Part shown: positions 8,042 to 14,908 of the stretch, piece after piece
How the letters are laid out: each line of letters begins with the position of its first letter
How positions within the stretch are numbered: the stretch's first letter is position 1
NCBI GenBank assembly: GCA_937860055.1
Contig: CALMBO010000029.1
Span: forward strand, 1-64,000
DNA: 64,000 bases
Source: an uncultured Verrucomicrobiota bacterium
Lineage (GTDB): Bacteria; Verrucomicrobiota; Kiritimatiellia; CAIQIC01; Lenti-01
Reading direction: 5' to 3'
Notes under the pieces: generated by a model
What the model was told of the DNA's origin: nothing
The model's input: the letters and a program-made list of their open reading frames with translations, nothing else
Database searches by the model: none
Position numbers and translations under genes: made by a program

Positions 8042-9163
8042 TCAAGAGGCCCCCGAACGCAAGACTTCGCGAATCGCCATCTGGACTTCTTCGATGGACA
8101 CGGCCTTCATGCAGGCGTGGTCATGGCGGCAGGTTTCGCGGTAATCCCAGTAGATGCAACCTTCGCACCGTTCGACCTTCCGGATTTGCCGGTGGATGGC
8201 TCCCTTGGGCCCCCACTTCCCGGGATTCGTCGGGCCCCAGACCGAAACCGTCGGCACATCCAGAGCGGCGGCCATATGCAACAGGCCGCCATCATTGCCG
8301 ACGAACAATTTTGCCCGCTCCATCAAGGCGGCTAGCAACGGAAGCGGGGTTTTCCCCGCCCAGTTGAAATCGCTTGCGCGGGATGCCGGCACCAGCGACT
8401 GTTCGCCGCCGCCCCCTACCCATGCGACCTGGAATCCCTTTTCGCGCGCCAGCCACTCCGCCACCGCTCCGAAACGCTCCGGAAGCCAATTCTTTCCGCT
8501 CCAGCCCGAGCCGGGAGCCATCAAGGCCAGCGGACGCGACGGATCCACCTTTTCTGCCGCCAGGAAATCCGCGGCCGACTTCCGCTCCTCCGGTGCCACC
8601 GCATACTCCAACCGGCCGGCATGTGCTTCAATGCCCAGCGGTCTCAGCAATCCCGCCAGCGCATCCGCCTCGTAGCGATCCTTTTCATACGGCTGGAAAA
8701 GCGTTTGCACCTCGGCCCTCACCCGCGGCGGGCGCCACTCCCCGATCCCAACCCATTGCTTCGGACAAATCGCATTGGCAAGGAAGCGCCCCACCCCATC
8801 GGCCGGAGCAATCAGATACTCCGCGCCTTCCTTGCGCAACGACAGCGCTGTTTTCCATTGTTCCCGCGCGCTTTGGCGCCATTCGCGATGCCCACGAACA
8901 TATCGCGGCAATTGGGGCCCAAATATGCGGATTTCATCGGCATATCCGGCATGTCGACGCGCCAACGCCTCGCTCCACGGCCCCACCAGCCATATGATTT
9001 TGGCCTCCGGTTTTCCTCCCCGCAATGCCTTCAGCATCGGAATCGCATGGAGGATGTCCCCGAGATGCCCCGGAGAAAAGACGATGATTGAACCTCCCTT
9101 CATGGCAGGCGGCGGCCATCTCCGCGCCAGGGAATCCAGAAGCAGATAGCGCCACTCCTTCAC
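8042..9163 (-). CDS. Glycosyltransferase family 9 (ADP-heptose:LPS heptosyltransferase-like)
   Basis: A 373-aa GT-B protein. The N-terminal domain opens with IIVFSPGHLGDILHAIPML, the GT9 signature (usually RxxxLGDxLxxxP). The C-terminal domain has LMAPGSGWSGKNWLP, the donor-site FVGNDGGLLHMAAAL and VWGPTNPGKWGP. A cysteine cluster CEGC...C...C near the end is also typical of heptosyltransferases. It likely adds a heptose (or similar sugar) to lipid A core or a related surface lipid at the cytoplasmic face. The start overlaps the stop of the upstream GT4 gene by 4 bp (ATGA), so the start is well supported. Confidence 0.88.
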   Translation of the reverse strand: MKEWRYLLLDSLARRWPPPAMKGGSIIVFSPGHLGDILHAIPMLKALRGGKPEAKIIWLVGPWSEALARRHAGYADEIRIFGPQLPRYVRGHREWRQSAREQWKTALSLRKEGAEYLIAPADGVGRFLANAICPKQWVGIGEWRPPRVRAEVQTLFQPYEKDRYEADALAGLLRPLGIEAHAGRLEYAVAPEERKSAADFLAAEKVDPSRPLALMAPGSGWSGKNWLPERFGAVAEWLAREKGFQVAWVGGGGEQSLVPASRASDFNWAGKTPLPLLAALMERAKLFVGNDGGLLHMAAALDVPTVSVWGPTNPGKWGPKGAIHRQIRKVERCEGCIYWDYRETCRHDHACMKAVSIEEVQMAIREVLRSGAS

Positions 9164-10617
9164 CGAACCACCCCGTCAATCTGGACTTTCAGCGCCTCCA
9201 CCAGAGGCCGGGCCGCCACGGCCCAGTCCAATGTGGACGCCACCCATTCCCGCGCCCGGCGGCAGGAATCCGTGAATGCATCGGGCGCCTCCGCCAGCCG
9301 CGTCAGCACCCTCTCCAAGTCATCCCCGATATTCTCCGAGACAATGATGGACGGGAATCCCTTTCCCGCCTCGAACCCCCGCAGGCCGAGGGAAGTGCCC
9401 ACCACGATCTTGCCGTGCGCGATGTAATCGGGAATTTTGAGGCTGGAACCGGTTCCGCTTTTCATCGGCGCCAGGGCCACCTCCGCCAAGGAAAACACCG
9501 CCTCCTTGATTTCCTCGGAAACCGGCCCGGTGAACACCATGTTGGCGCCCGGTTCCGCACCACCCGATTCCCGGTAAGGCGCCAGATGCATCCCCATCAC
9601 GACAAAGAGGGCGCGGGGAAACATCGGCGCCCATTCGCGGGCGATCCAATCCACCGCTTCGTAGTTCGGCTTGTGGTGCGCCCCCGCGAAAAGCACCACC
9701 GGCCGGTCCACGCCGGCCATCTGGCGATTCTGCCCGGCCTGCGCGGGAAATGCCGCATGGCAGGCCTCCACATCCACGCCATTGGGAACCATCACGATCT
9801 TTTCCCGGGCCTCCGGATGGCGGAGCCGGGTTGCCGCCGCGTCTTCGGCGGTGCAAAACGCCGCATGGGAAGCCTGCTTCAGCACCTCGCCTTCCATGGC
9901 TTCTGCACGCTCCAGAAGCGGTCCATCCGTGCAACCCAGCACCACACCCAAAAACCGTGGCAGGTCGTCATGGACATCATAGATCAGACGCTGCCGGTCC
10001 GGCATGAAAAACCGCTGGACGGGCGGCCACGCCATCGGCGAAGACAGCGCCCATGTGCGAACATCCCGGGACAATGCTCCGAGCACGGCATGGAATTCCG
10101 GCAGTTGCTCGAAATGGTCGGCAAAGGCGAACAAGGGGGCGGCACCGCCGCCGGCCACCGTTTGTTCGCGCGCACTCTCCTCGAATTCCTCACTCGCGGG
10201 AATGGCCACCATCCAGACCCCCGGCGCAATCCCCTTTACGGAGAAGGGCCTTGAACCCGGCGACAGGGAAAGAATGAACACCCTGAATTCCGCGCCCAGG
10301 GCTCTGGCAATCCCGGCGATCCGCTTGCCTCCGCCCGTCTGCAATTTGACGATGTCGTAGGGCACCACATAGGCCAGGATCGGCTTGCCGGGGATCCCGA
10401 TTTCCTGCCGGATCAGCGCCAAGCCATCGCCCAACTGTTTTTTCCGCTGCACCCGTTGCCAGCGCCATTCCCCCATGCACCGGCGACGGCAGGACTGCCA
10501 CCCCCTTCTCCAGACAGATGCCGGCGTTGGCAGTCCGGACAGATCCCGGGAGGCGTTCCCGGGCAAGATCCTCCCTGTTGCCGCCGCAAAACCCGCTGGA
10601 TCGAAGGGAAACTCCAT
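9160..10617 (-). CDS. Glycosyltransferase family 4 (group 1)
   Basis: A 485-aa protein. The GT-B fold starts near residue 76 (KPILAYVVPYDIV, then a TGGGKRI nucleotide-site loop). The C-terminal donor domain carries VVLFAGAHHKPNYEAV, MKSGTGSSLKIPDYIAHGK and a VGTSLGLRGFE segment. The roughly 70 N-terminal residues are rich in Arg and Trp and unlike the family; the true start may lie downstream, but no other start has clear signals. Gene order and a 4-bp overlap with the GT9 gene put it in the wzm/wzt operon. It likely extends the exported glycan or core. Sugar specificity is unknown. Confidence 0.8.
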   Translation of the reverse strand: MEFPFDPAGFAAATGRILPGNASRDLSGLPTPASVWRRGWQSCRRRCMGEWRWQRVQRKKQLGDGLALIRQEIGIPGKPILAYVVPYDIVKLQTGGGKRIAGIARALGAEFRVFILSLSPGSRPFSVKGIAPGVWMVAIPASEEFEESAREQTVAGGGAAPLFAFADHFEQLPEFHAVLGALSRDVRTWALSSPMAWPPVQRFFMPDRQRLIYDVHDDLPRFLGVVLGCTDGPLLERAEAMEGEVLKQASHAAFCTAEDAAATRLRHPEAREKIVMVPNGVDVEACHAAFPAQAGQNRQMAGVDRPVVLFAGAHHKPNYEAVDWIAREWAPMFPRALFVVMGMHLAPYRESGGAEPGANMVFTGPVSEEIKEAVFSLAEVALAPMKSGTGSSLKIPDYIAHGKIVVGTSLGLRGFEAGKGFPSIIVSENIGDDLERVLTRLAEAPDAFTDSCRRAREWVASTLDWAVAARPLVEALKVQIDGVVR

Positions 10618-10644
10618 TCCACGCCCTCGCCGGTCAATTTCCGC

Positions 10645-11583
10645 CTAGCCCGGCAACTCGTCAAAGCCAAAATAGTTCCCCGGCACGCGCAATTTCTCCT
10701 CCGGGATCAAGAGGTAGTCCGTGTAGTTCCGTTGCTTGTCCATATCCGCCGCCGAAACCCGGAACAGGCCCTCGCGGCAAATCGCCAGCATTTCATACCG
10801 CGCCTCCGAGAGGATCCGCGCGATATCGCCGGTCTTTGCAACGTCCGGCAGGATTTCGCAAAGAACAACCGGCCGGCGAATCTCCAGCAATTTCCGAGCC
10901 CCTGCCAGCACATGGTTCTCGTGGCCTTCCACATCGATCTTGATGAACAAGCGCTCCATCGGCTTCAAGGTTGCGGCCTGCACGTCCAAGGTGGTGGTGG
11001 CCACCTTCAAGACCGTCGAAGAAGCCCCCTGGCTGAGGTTGACGTTTTTCTCCAGGCTGGAGGTCGGCTCCACTTCCGTCACCTCGGCGTATTTGCGGAT
11101 GGTGATTTCGGCGCCGTTTTCGTGATCGCTCATGGCCATCTCGAGGACCTCGACGCCGCTTCCATTCGCCTCCTGGAATTTCCGGTTGGCGGCGGCCAGC
11201 GACGGCACCGGCTCGAAAGCCCGCACTTGCAACGCGGGCCTGATTTTCCGCGCCAGGGCCGAATACAGGCCGATGTTGGAACCCACGTCCCAAAACACAT
11301 CCGCACGCTGGAGGCAGGCTTTCATGGTCTGCCACGTGGCCGGTTCGTAGCCCGCCGCCCCTTGCCACCATCCGAGGGTGCAATAGGCGATGCCCACATT
11401 GGCCGGAAAAACCAGCGGGATGCCGTCGAAATCGATGGTTCCCCCGTTCACCCGGATCGCCCACGGCACCCGGCGGACAACCCAGCAGGCCATTCGATAA
11501 ACAGGCCGGACCGACCGGGACAATATCCACGAGACAATCGGGTTCTCTCTGAATATCTTGAGTCGGGCACACACTGTCTTCAT
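10645..11583 (-). CDS. FkbM-family methyltransferase
   Basis: A 312-aa protein with the FkbM layout. SAM motif I is FWDVGSNIGLYSALAR (about residue 97), followed by VRAFEPVPS and FIKIDVEGHENHVLAGA (about residue 214), the hallmark of FkbM-type O-methyltransferases. The C-terminus has CEILPDVAKTG. In polysaccharide clusters such enzymes methylate sugar hydroxyls, in some systems capping the chain and setting its length. It lies 27 bp before the GT4 gene and 55 bp after the acetyltransferase. The first 60 residues contain a weakly hydrophobic stretch but no clear signal peptide. Confidence 0.88.
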   Translation of the reverse strand: MKTVCARLKIFRENPIVSWILSRSVRPVYRMACWVVRRVPWAIRVNGGTIDFDGIPLVFPANVGIAYCTLGWWQGAAGYEPATWQTMKACLQRADVFWDVGSNIGLYSALARKIRPALQVRAFEPVPSLAAANRKFQEANGSGVEVLEMAMSDHENGAEITIRKYAEVTEVEPTSSLEKNVNLSQGASSTVLKVATTTLDVQAATLKPMERLFIKIDVEGHENHVLAGARKLLEIRRPVVLCEILPDVAKTGDIARILSEARYEMLAICREGLFRVSAADMDKQRNYTDYLLIPEEKLRVPGNYFGFDELPG

Positions 11584-11638
11584 GGATGTTTTTCCTTTGG
11601 CACGCGATGGGGCCTCGCCGTCGCCGGCGGCGAACTCG

Positions 11639-12172
11639 TCACTGGATATCGAGATCCTTCACTTTTCGCGCCGGCACCCCGGCATACAGGGCTCCGGGCT
11701 CCACATCGCCCAGGACCACGGAACCCGCCCCGACCACCGCGTGCTTGCCGATGGTGGCGGGACCGACGACGATGACACGTGTCGCCAGCCAGGCCCCCTG
11801 CTCAATCCGGATGTCGCGTCCGGAACACAGATCCGCCGAGCTCTCCTTCCGTTCCGCGTCGATCTTGTGGGGATCATGGGTTCCCGTCAGCAGGCACACG
11901 TCATGGCCGAAAAACGCCTGCGGCCCAACGAAGATCTCGCCTCCCACGGTGTTCAGCAAGGCATTGTTGACGACGGCGGTCTTGTCAACATGCACGCGCG
12001 CCGACGGCCCGTAGACAAGCGGTTGCGTCAGGCGGTTCTCCCGAATGAGGGAGGAAATCTGTCCGCGGTGCCGCCAGAGGAGGCCTTGCATCACCTCGTC
12101 CGACAGGCATCGTTGCAGTATCGCGCCGATCCAGCGCTCTTTCGCCCTTCTCCACCGCTCACGAATCCGCAT
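11639..12172 (-). CDS. Left-handed beta-helix acyltransferase (WcaF/Maa-like)
   Basis: A 177-aa hexapeptide-repeat acetyltransferase. Imperfect hexapeptides run from about residue 50. The catalytic loop includes LTGTHDPHKIDAERK, followed by IRIEQGAWLATRVIVVGPATIGKHAVVGAGSVV and the terminal YAGVPARKVK, all typical of xenobiotic/colanic acid-type O-acetyltransferases that use acetyl-CoA. The chosen start, MRIRERW, overlaps the 3' end of wzt by 14 bp; the longer track ORF (start 12382) runs inside wzt in another frame and is rejected. It probably acetylates the exported glycan before transport. Confidence 0.87.
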   Translation of the reverse strand: MRIRERWRRAKERWIGAILQRCLSDEVMQGLLWRHRGQISSLIRENRLTQPLVYGPSARVHVDKTAVVNNALLNTVGGEIFVGPQAFFGHDVCLLTGTHDPHKIDAERKESSADLCSGRDIRIEQGAWLATRVIVVGPATIGKHAVVGAGSVVLGDVEPGALYAGVPARKVKDLDIQ

Positions 12173-13454
12173 ATCGCACCTTCCAATCCAGATAGGGGCG
12201 GACCACCCCCGGCCATCCGGTCCCGGCATATTCCCCCCGGGATCCGGTCCCTTCCGTCCGGTCCACGACCCGGAAGGAAACCGCATCCCTCTCCATGGCG
12301 TGGCAAGTGACAGGGCTGAACGTCCCCACGGCGGCCAGGACGAAGAAAGAGCCCTCCGCCATGAAATTGGGGGGAATGACACAACGCGAGATCACCACCC
12401 CCGGGCGCCGGGCGGAATTGTGCCAATGCTGGTTGTTCCAGTCGTTCGACGCAAAAAGGACCACGCCATCGGAATTGATCAGGTGGATGATGACGGTCGG
12501 CCGCAGGCTTGTCGTCGCATTCCAATACTCCACTTCGACATAGATCGGCTTGTCAATATCGACGACCTCGGCGGGTTTTTCCTCCGCATTGAGAATGCGG
12601 ACGGCTTTTAGTCGCGCAACGGCATCTCCCGGGGCCTGTTGCCAATCCGGCCACGTGCGCTCGGCCGTGGTTCCTTTATCGGACATGCCATACATGGCGG
12701 CGATTCGATTGACCTCTCCTTGCGCGGCCACCCGTCCGTGGTCAAGCAGGATCGCCTTCTGGCACAGCCGCGTGATGGTCTGCATGTTGTGGGAAACAAA
12801 CAGCACCGTCCGTCCCGTCTGCCCGATGTCCTGCATCTTGCCCAGGCATTTCTTCTGGAAAGCGAGGTCGCCGACCGCCAGCACCTCGTCCACGACGAGG
12901 ATTTCCGGCTCCAGGTGCGCCGCCACGGCAAAGGCCAGGCGCACATACATGCCGCTCGAGTAGCGCTTGACGGGAGTATCAATGAACGTCTCAAGCTCGG
13001 AAAACGCCACGATCTCGTCGAGTTTCCGTGCCACTTCCGCCTTGGTCATGCCGAGAATCGCACCGTTCAGGAAGATGTTCTCGCGGCCCGTCAGCTCGGG
13101 ATGGAATCCCGTTCCGACCTCCAGCAGGCTGGCCACCCGCCCCTTGACCCGGATGCGGCCCGATGTCGGCGCCGTCACCCGCGACAGGATTTTCAGCAAC
13201 GTGCTCTTGCCTGCGCCATTGCGCCCGATGATCCCCCATACTTCGCCCTGCTGGATCTCCAGCGAGACGTTTTGCAGCGCCCACAGGGTGTGCCCCTCCA
13301 CCGGCAGATGGGACTGGTCGAGGCGCCGGTTGGGATCCGGAAGCCCCCTCACCCGGTGCCACCAGCTCTGCAAATCCTCCCGCAGCGTCCCGCTCCCGAT
13401 CACGCCGAGATGATAGGACTTGGAAATGTTTTCGATGGAAATGACGGGAGGCAT
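12159..13454 (-). CDS. wzt: ABC transporter ATP-binding protein of O-antigen/polysaccharide export
   Basis: A 431-aa protein. The ATPase domain spans residues about 4-250 with Walker A GRNGAGKST, signature YSSGMYVRLAF and Walker B EILVVDEVLAVGD. It is followed by a C-terminal beta-sandwich of about 150 aa (GVVLFASNDWNNQHW region), as in Wzt proteins that read a terminal modification of the glycan. The start MPPVISIEN is chosen by homology; the track ORF adds 29 residues encoded by heptamer tract. There is no Shine-Dalgarno in front of this ATG, because the tract at 13456-13490 abuts it. The permease partner is upstream at 13974-14831, separated by a four-helix-bundle gene. Together they export an undecaprenyl-linked polymer. 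Confidence 0.9.
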   Translation of the reverse strand: MPPVISIENISKSYHLGVIGSGTLREDLQSWWHRVRGLPDPNRRLDQSHLPVEGHTLWALQNVSLEIQQGEVWGIIGRNGAGKSTLLKILSRVTAPTSGRIRVKGRVASLLEVGTGFHPELTGRENIFLNGAILGMTKAEVARKLDEIVAFSELETFIDTPVKRYSSGMYVRLAFAVAAHLEPEILVVDEVLAVGDLAFQKKCLGKMQDIGQTGRTVLFVSHNMQTITRLCQKAILLDHGRVAAQGEVNRIAAMYGMSDKGTTAERTWPDWQQAPGDAVARLKAVRILNAEEKPAEVVDIDKPIYVEVEYWNATTSLRPTVIIHLINSDGVVLFASNDWNNQHWHNSARRPGVVISRCVIPPNFMAEGSFFVLAAVGTFSPVTCHAMERDAVSFRVVDRTEGTGSRGEYAGTGWPGVVRPYLDWKVRYADS

Positions 13455-13455
13455 G

Positions 13456-13490
13456 GTTAGACTAGAGACAATAGACCACAGACTATAGCC
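13456..13490 (-). repeat. Heptamer tract, left flank of four-helix-bundle gene
   Basis: Read on the minus strand it is five 7-mers ending next to the wzt start codon: a degenerate GGCTATA, then GTCTGTG, GTCTATT, GTCTCTA and GTCTAAC. The GTCT core repeats every 7 nt. The same motif, on the opposite strand, lies beyond the other end of the four-helix-bundle gene (13896-13958), so the two tracts are an inverted pair. Confidence 0.8.
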
Positions 13491-13509
13491 TGAAGAATGG
13501 GGGCGTTCA

Positions 13510-13884
13510 CTACCTGAGCTCGCTGTCGATTTGTTTTTCAACCGTGCGGATTAGGCCGGTCAGAACCTTGGAAACTTCGTCTGCCTGAAGGGATAACCGC
13601 ACATGTGCATCGTCTTTTAAATAGCTCAATCGCTGGGAAAGGTGAATGAAATAGGCAACCTCCGAGGCTGAACCACGGGCGATATACAGGAAGTGAAGAT
13701 AGTCCTTCCGGGAATTGCGGGAAGCACCTTCCGCAATGTTGGCCGGGATGGAATAGGCGGATCGCCGCAACTGACTCGTCAACGAATAGGCTTCCTCTTT
13801 GGGAAACGACCGCGAGACTTCATACAGGGCCACGGTCAAATCGTCCGCCTTCTGCCAAGCCAAAATGTTCTTATAATTCCGCAT
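13510..13884 (-). CDS. Four-helix-bundle protein (23S rRNA intervening-sequence family)
   Basis: A 124-aa, mostly helical protein. It matches the IVS-protein/four-helix-bundle family through LAWQKADDLTVALYEVSRSFPKEE near the N-terminus, SLTSQLRRSAYSIPANIAEG in the middle and YLHFLYIARGSASEV. The length is typical (about 115-125 aa). Its molecular role is unknown; relatives occur inside 23S rRNA insertions and as accessory proteins of diversity-generating retroelements. Here it interrupts a wzm-wzt pair and is bracketed by GTCTNNN heptamer tracts in inverted orientation. That looks like a recently inserted unit rather than part of the transporter. No reverse transcriptase or variable repeat is in the window. 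Confidence 0.9.
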   Translation of the reverse strand: MRNYKNILAWQKADDLTVALYEVSRSFPKEEAYSLTSQLRRSAYSIPANIAEGASRNSRKDYLHFLYIARGSASEVAYFIHLSQRLSYLKDDAHVRLSLQADEVSKVLTGLIRTVEKQIDSELR

Positions 13885-13895
13885 GTTTTTCTTTC

Positions 13896-13958
13896 GTCTC
13901 TGGCCCCTGGTCTTTGGTCGGTAGTCTATGGTCTGTGGTCTCTAGTCTGTTGTCTTCT
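13896..13958 (+). repeat. Heptamer tract, right flank of four-helix-bundle gene
   Basis: Nine consecutive 7-mers: GTCTCTG, GCCCCTG, GTCTTTG, GTCGGTA, GTCTATG, GTCTGTG, GTCTCTA, GTCTGTT, GTCTTCT. Seven of nine keep GTCT exactly, while positions 5-7 vary. It occupies the gap between the four-helix-bundle gene and wzm and is the inverted partner of 13456-13490. It is too short in period to be CRISPR. Confidence 0.85.
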
Positions 13959-13973
13959 CTTCGCGCTTCGCAC

Positions 13974-14831
13974 TCAGACCGTATCCATGAATGTCCGCTC
14001 CACGCGGTTGAAGACGGCCATGCCGGCCAGCAGCAGGAGGACCATGAACCCCGCCGAGTATCCCAGATAGGCCCACGAAAACACGCCCGTGCCGAAAAAG
14101 GCGTAGCGGAAGGTCTCCACAATGGCGGTCATGGGGTTGGCCACGATCAGCCAGCGGTATTTCTCGCCCATGGTGGACAGCGGATAGATCACCGGCGTCG
14201 CGTACATCCAAAGCTGCACGCCGAACTGCACCAGCACCTGCAGATCGCGGTATTTCGTTGTCAGCGACGAGATGATGACGCCGAAGCCCAGCCCCAGGCC
14301 GGCCATCATGGCCAGCAGGACCGGCAACAGCAGGATCGCCCAGTTGGGCTGGACCGGGGCCCCCCGCGCCCAGAACAGGCCATAGACAGCCAGGAAAAAT
14401 CCAAACTGGATGGCAAAGGCGATCAGTTGCGAAATCACCACCGACACCGGAACGACCATCCGGGGAAAATACACCTTCCCGAAGATGCCGGCATTGGCAA
14501 TGAATGTGTTGGATGTCCGCGTCAGGCACTGGGCGAAATAGTTCCAGACCGTGGTCCCCGCCATGTAGAAGACGAATTGGGGAACGCCGTCCGTCGGAAG
14601 CCCCGCGATCCGCCCGAACACCACGGTGAACATCAGGGTGGTCAAAAGAGGTTGGATGACGTGCCAGAGAGGCCCCAGGATGGTCTGCTTGTAGGTCGCC
14701 ACGAAATCCCGGCGGACGAAAAGGCCGGCCAGGTCCCGGTAGCGCCACAGGTCGCGCAAGTGCAGGGCCAGCCACCCCCTGGGAGGCTCGATGACCAGAT
14801 CCCATCCATTTTCCTGTGCCGGCAACGCCAT
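13974..14831 (-). CDS. wzm: ABC-2 type permease of O-antigen/polysaccharide export
   Basis: A 285-aa inner-membrane permease. The N-terminus carries the Wzm hallmark around LAGLFVRRDFVATYKQTILG followed by WHVIQPLLTTLMFTVVF. Six hydrophobic segments follow, and the NPMTAIVETFRYAFFG motif lies before the last pair. With Wzt it moves a lipid-linked glycan across the inner membrane. The start is taken at MALPAQENGW; the track ORF extends 61 residues further upstream, overlapping the divergent AsmA-like gene, and is less likely. This appears to be the first gene of a minus-strand operon that runs to 6394. Confidence 0.9.
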   Translation of the reverse strand: MALPAQENGWDLVIEPPRGWLALHLRDLWRYRDLAGLFVRRDFVATYKQTILGPLWHVIQPLLTTLMFTVVFGRIAGLPTDGVPQFVFYMAGTTVWNYFAQCLTRTSNTFIANAGIFGKVYFPRMVVPVSVVISQLIAFAIQFGFFLAVYGLFWARGAPVQPNWAILLLPVLLAMMAGLGLGFGVIISSLTTKYRDLQVLVQFGVQLWMYATPVIYPLSTMGEKYRWLIVANPMTAIVETFRYAFFGTGVFSWAYLGYSAGFMVLLLLAGMAVFNRVERTFMDTV

Positions 14832-14908
14832 ACGGCCCACAGCATCCAAAACATCCCCCCGAAAGTCAAGAACACCGCCGGTCCGCCGCCGTTCCAAACC
14901 GCCGGGAA

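Noticed and set aside
10413-10670. 85-aa minus-strand ORF with a CPDC motif overlapping the start of the GT4 gene
   Set aside because: It is an alternative frame of the unusual N-terminal part of the GT4 ORF; a frameshift between them is possible but nothing in the sequence proves it.
13456-13958. Heptamer tracts as a CRISPR or diversity-generating retroelement
   Set aside because: The 7-nt period has no spacers, no cas genes, no reverse transcriptase and no template/variable repeat pair in the window.
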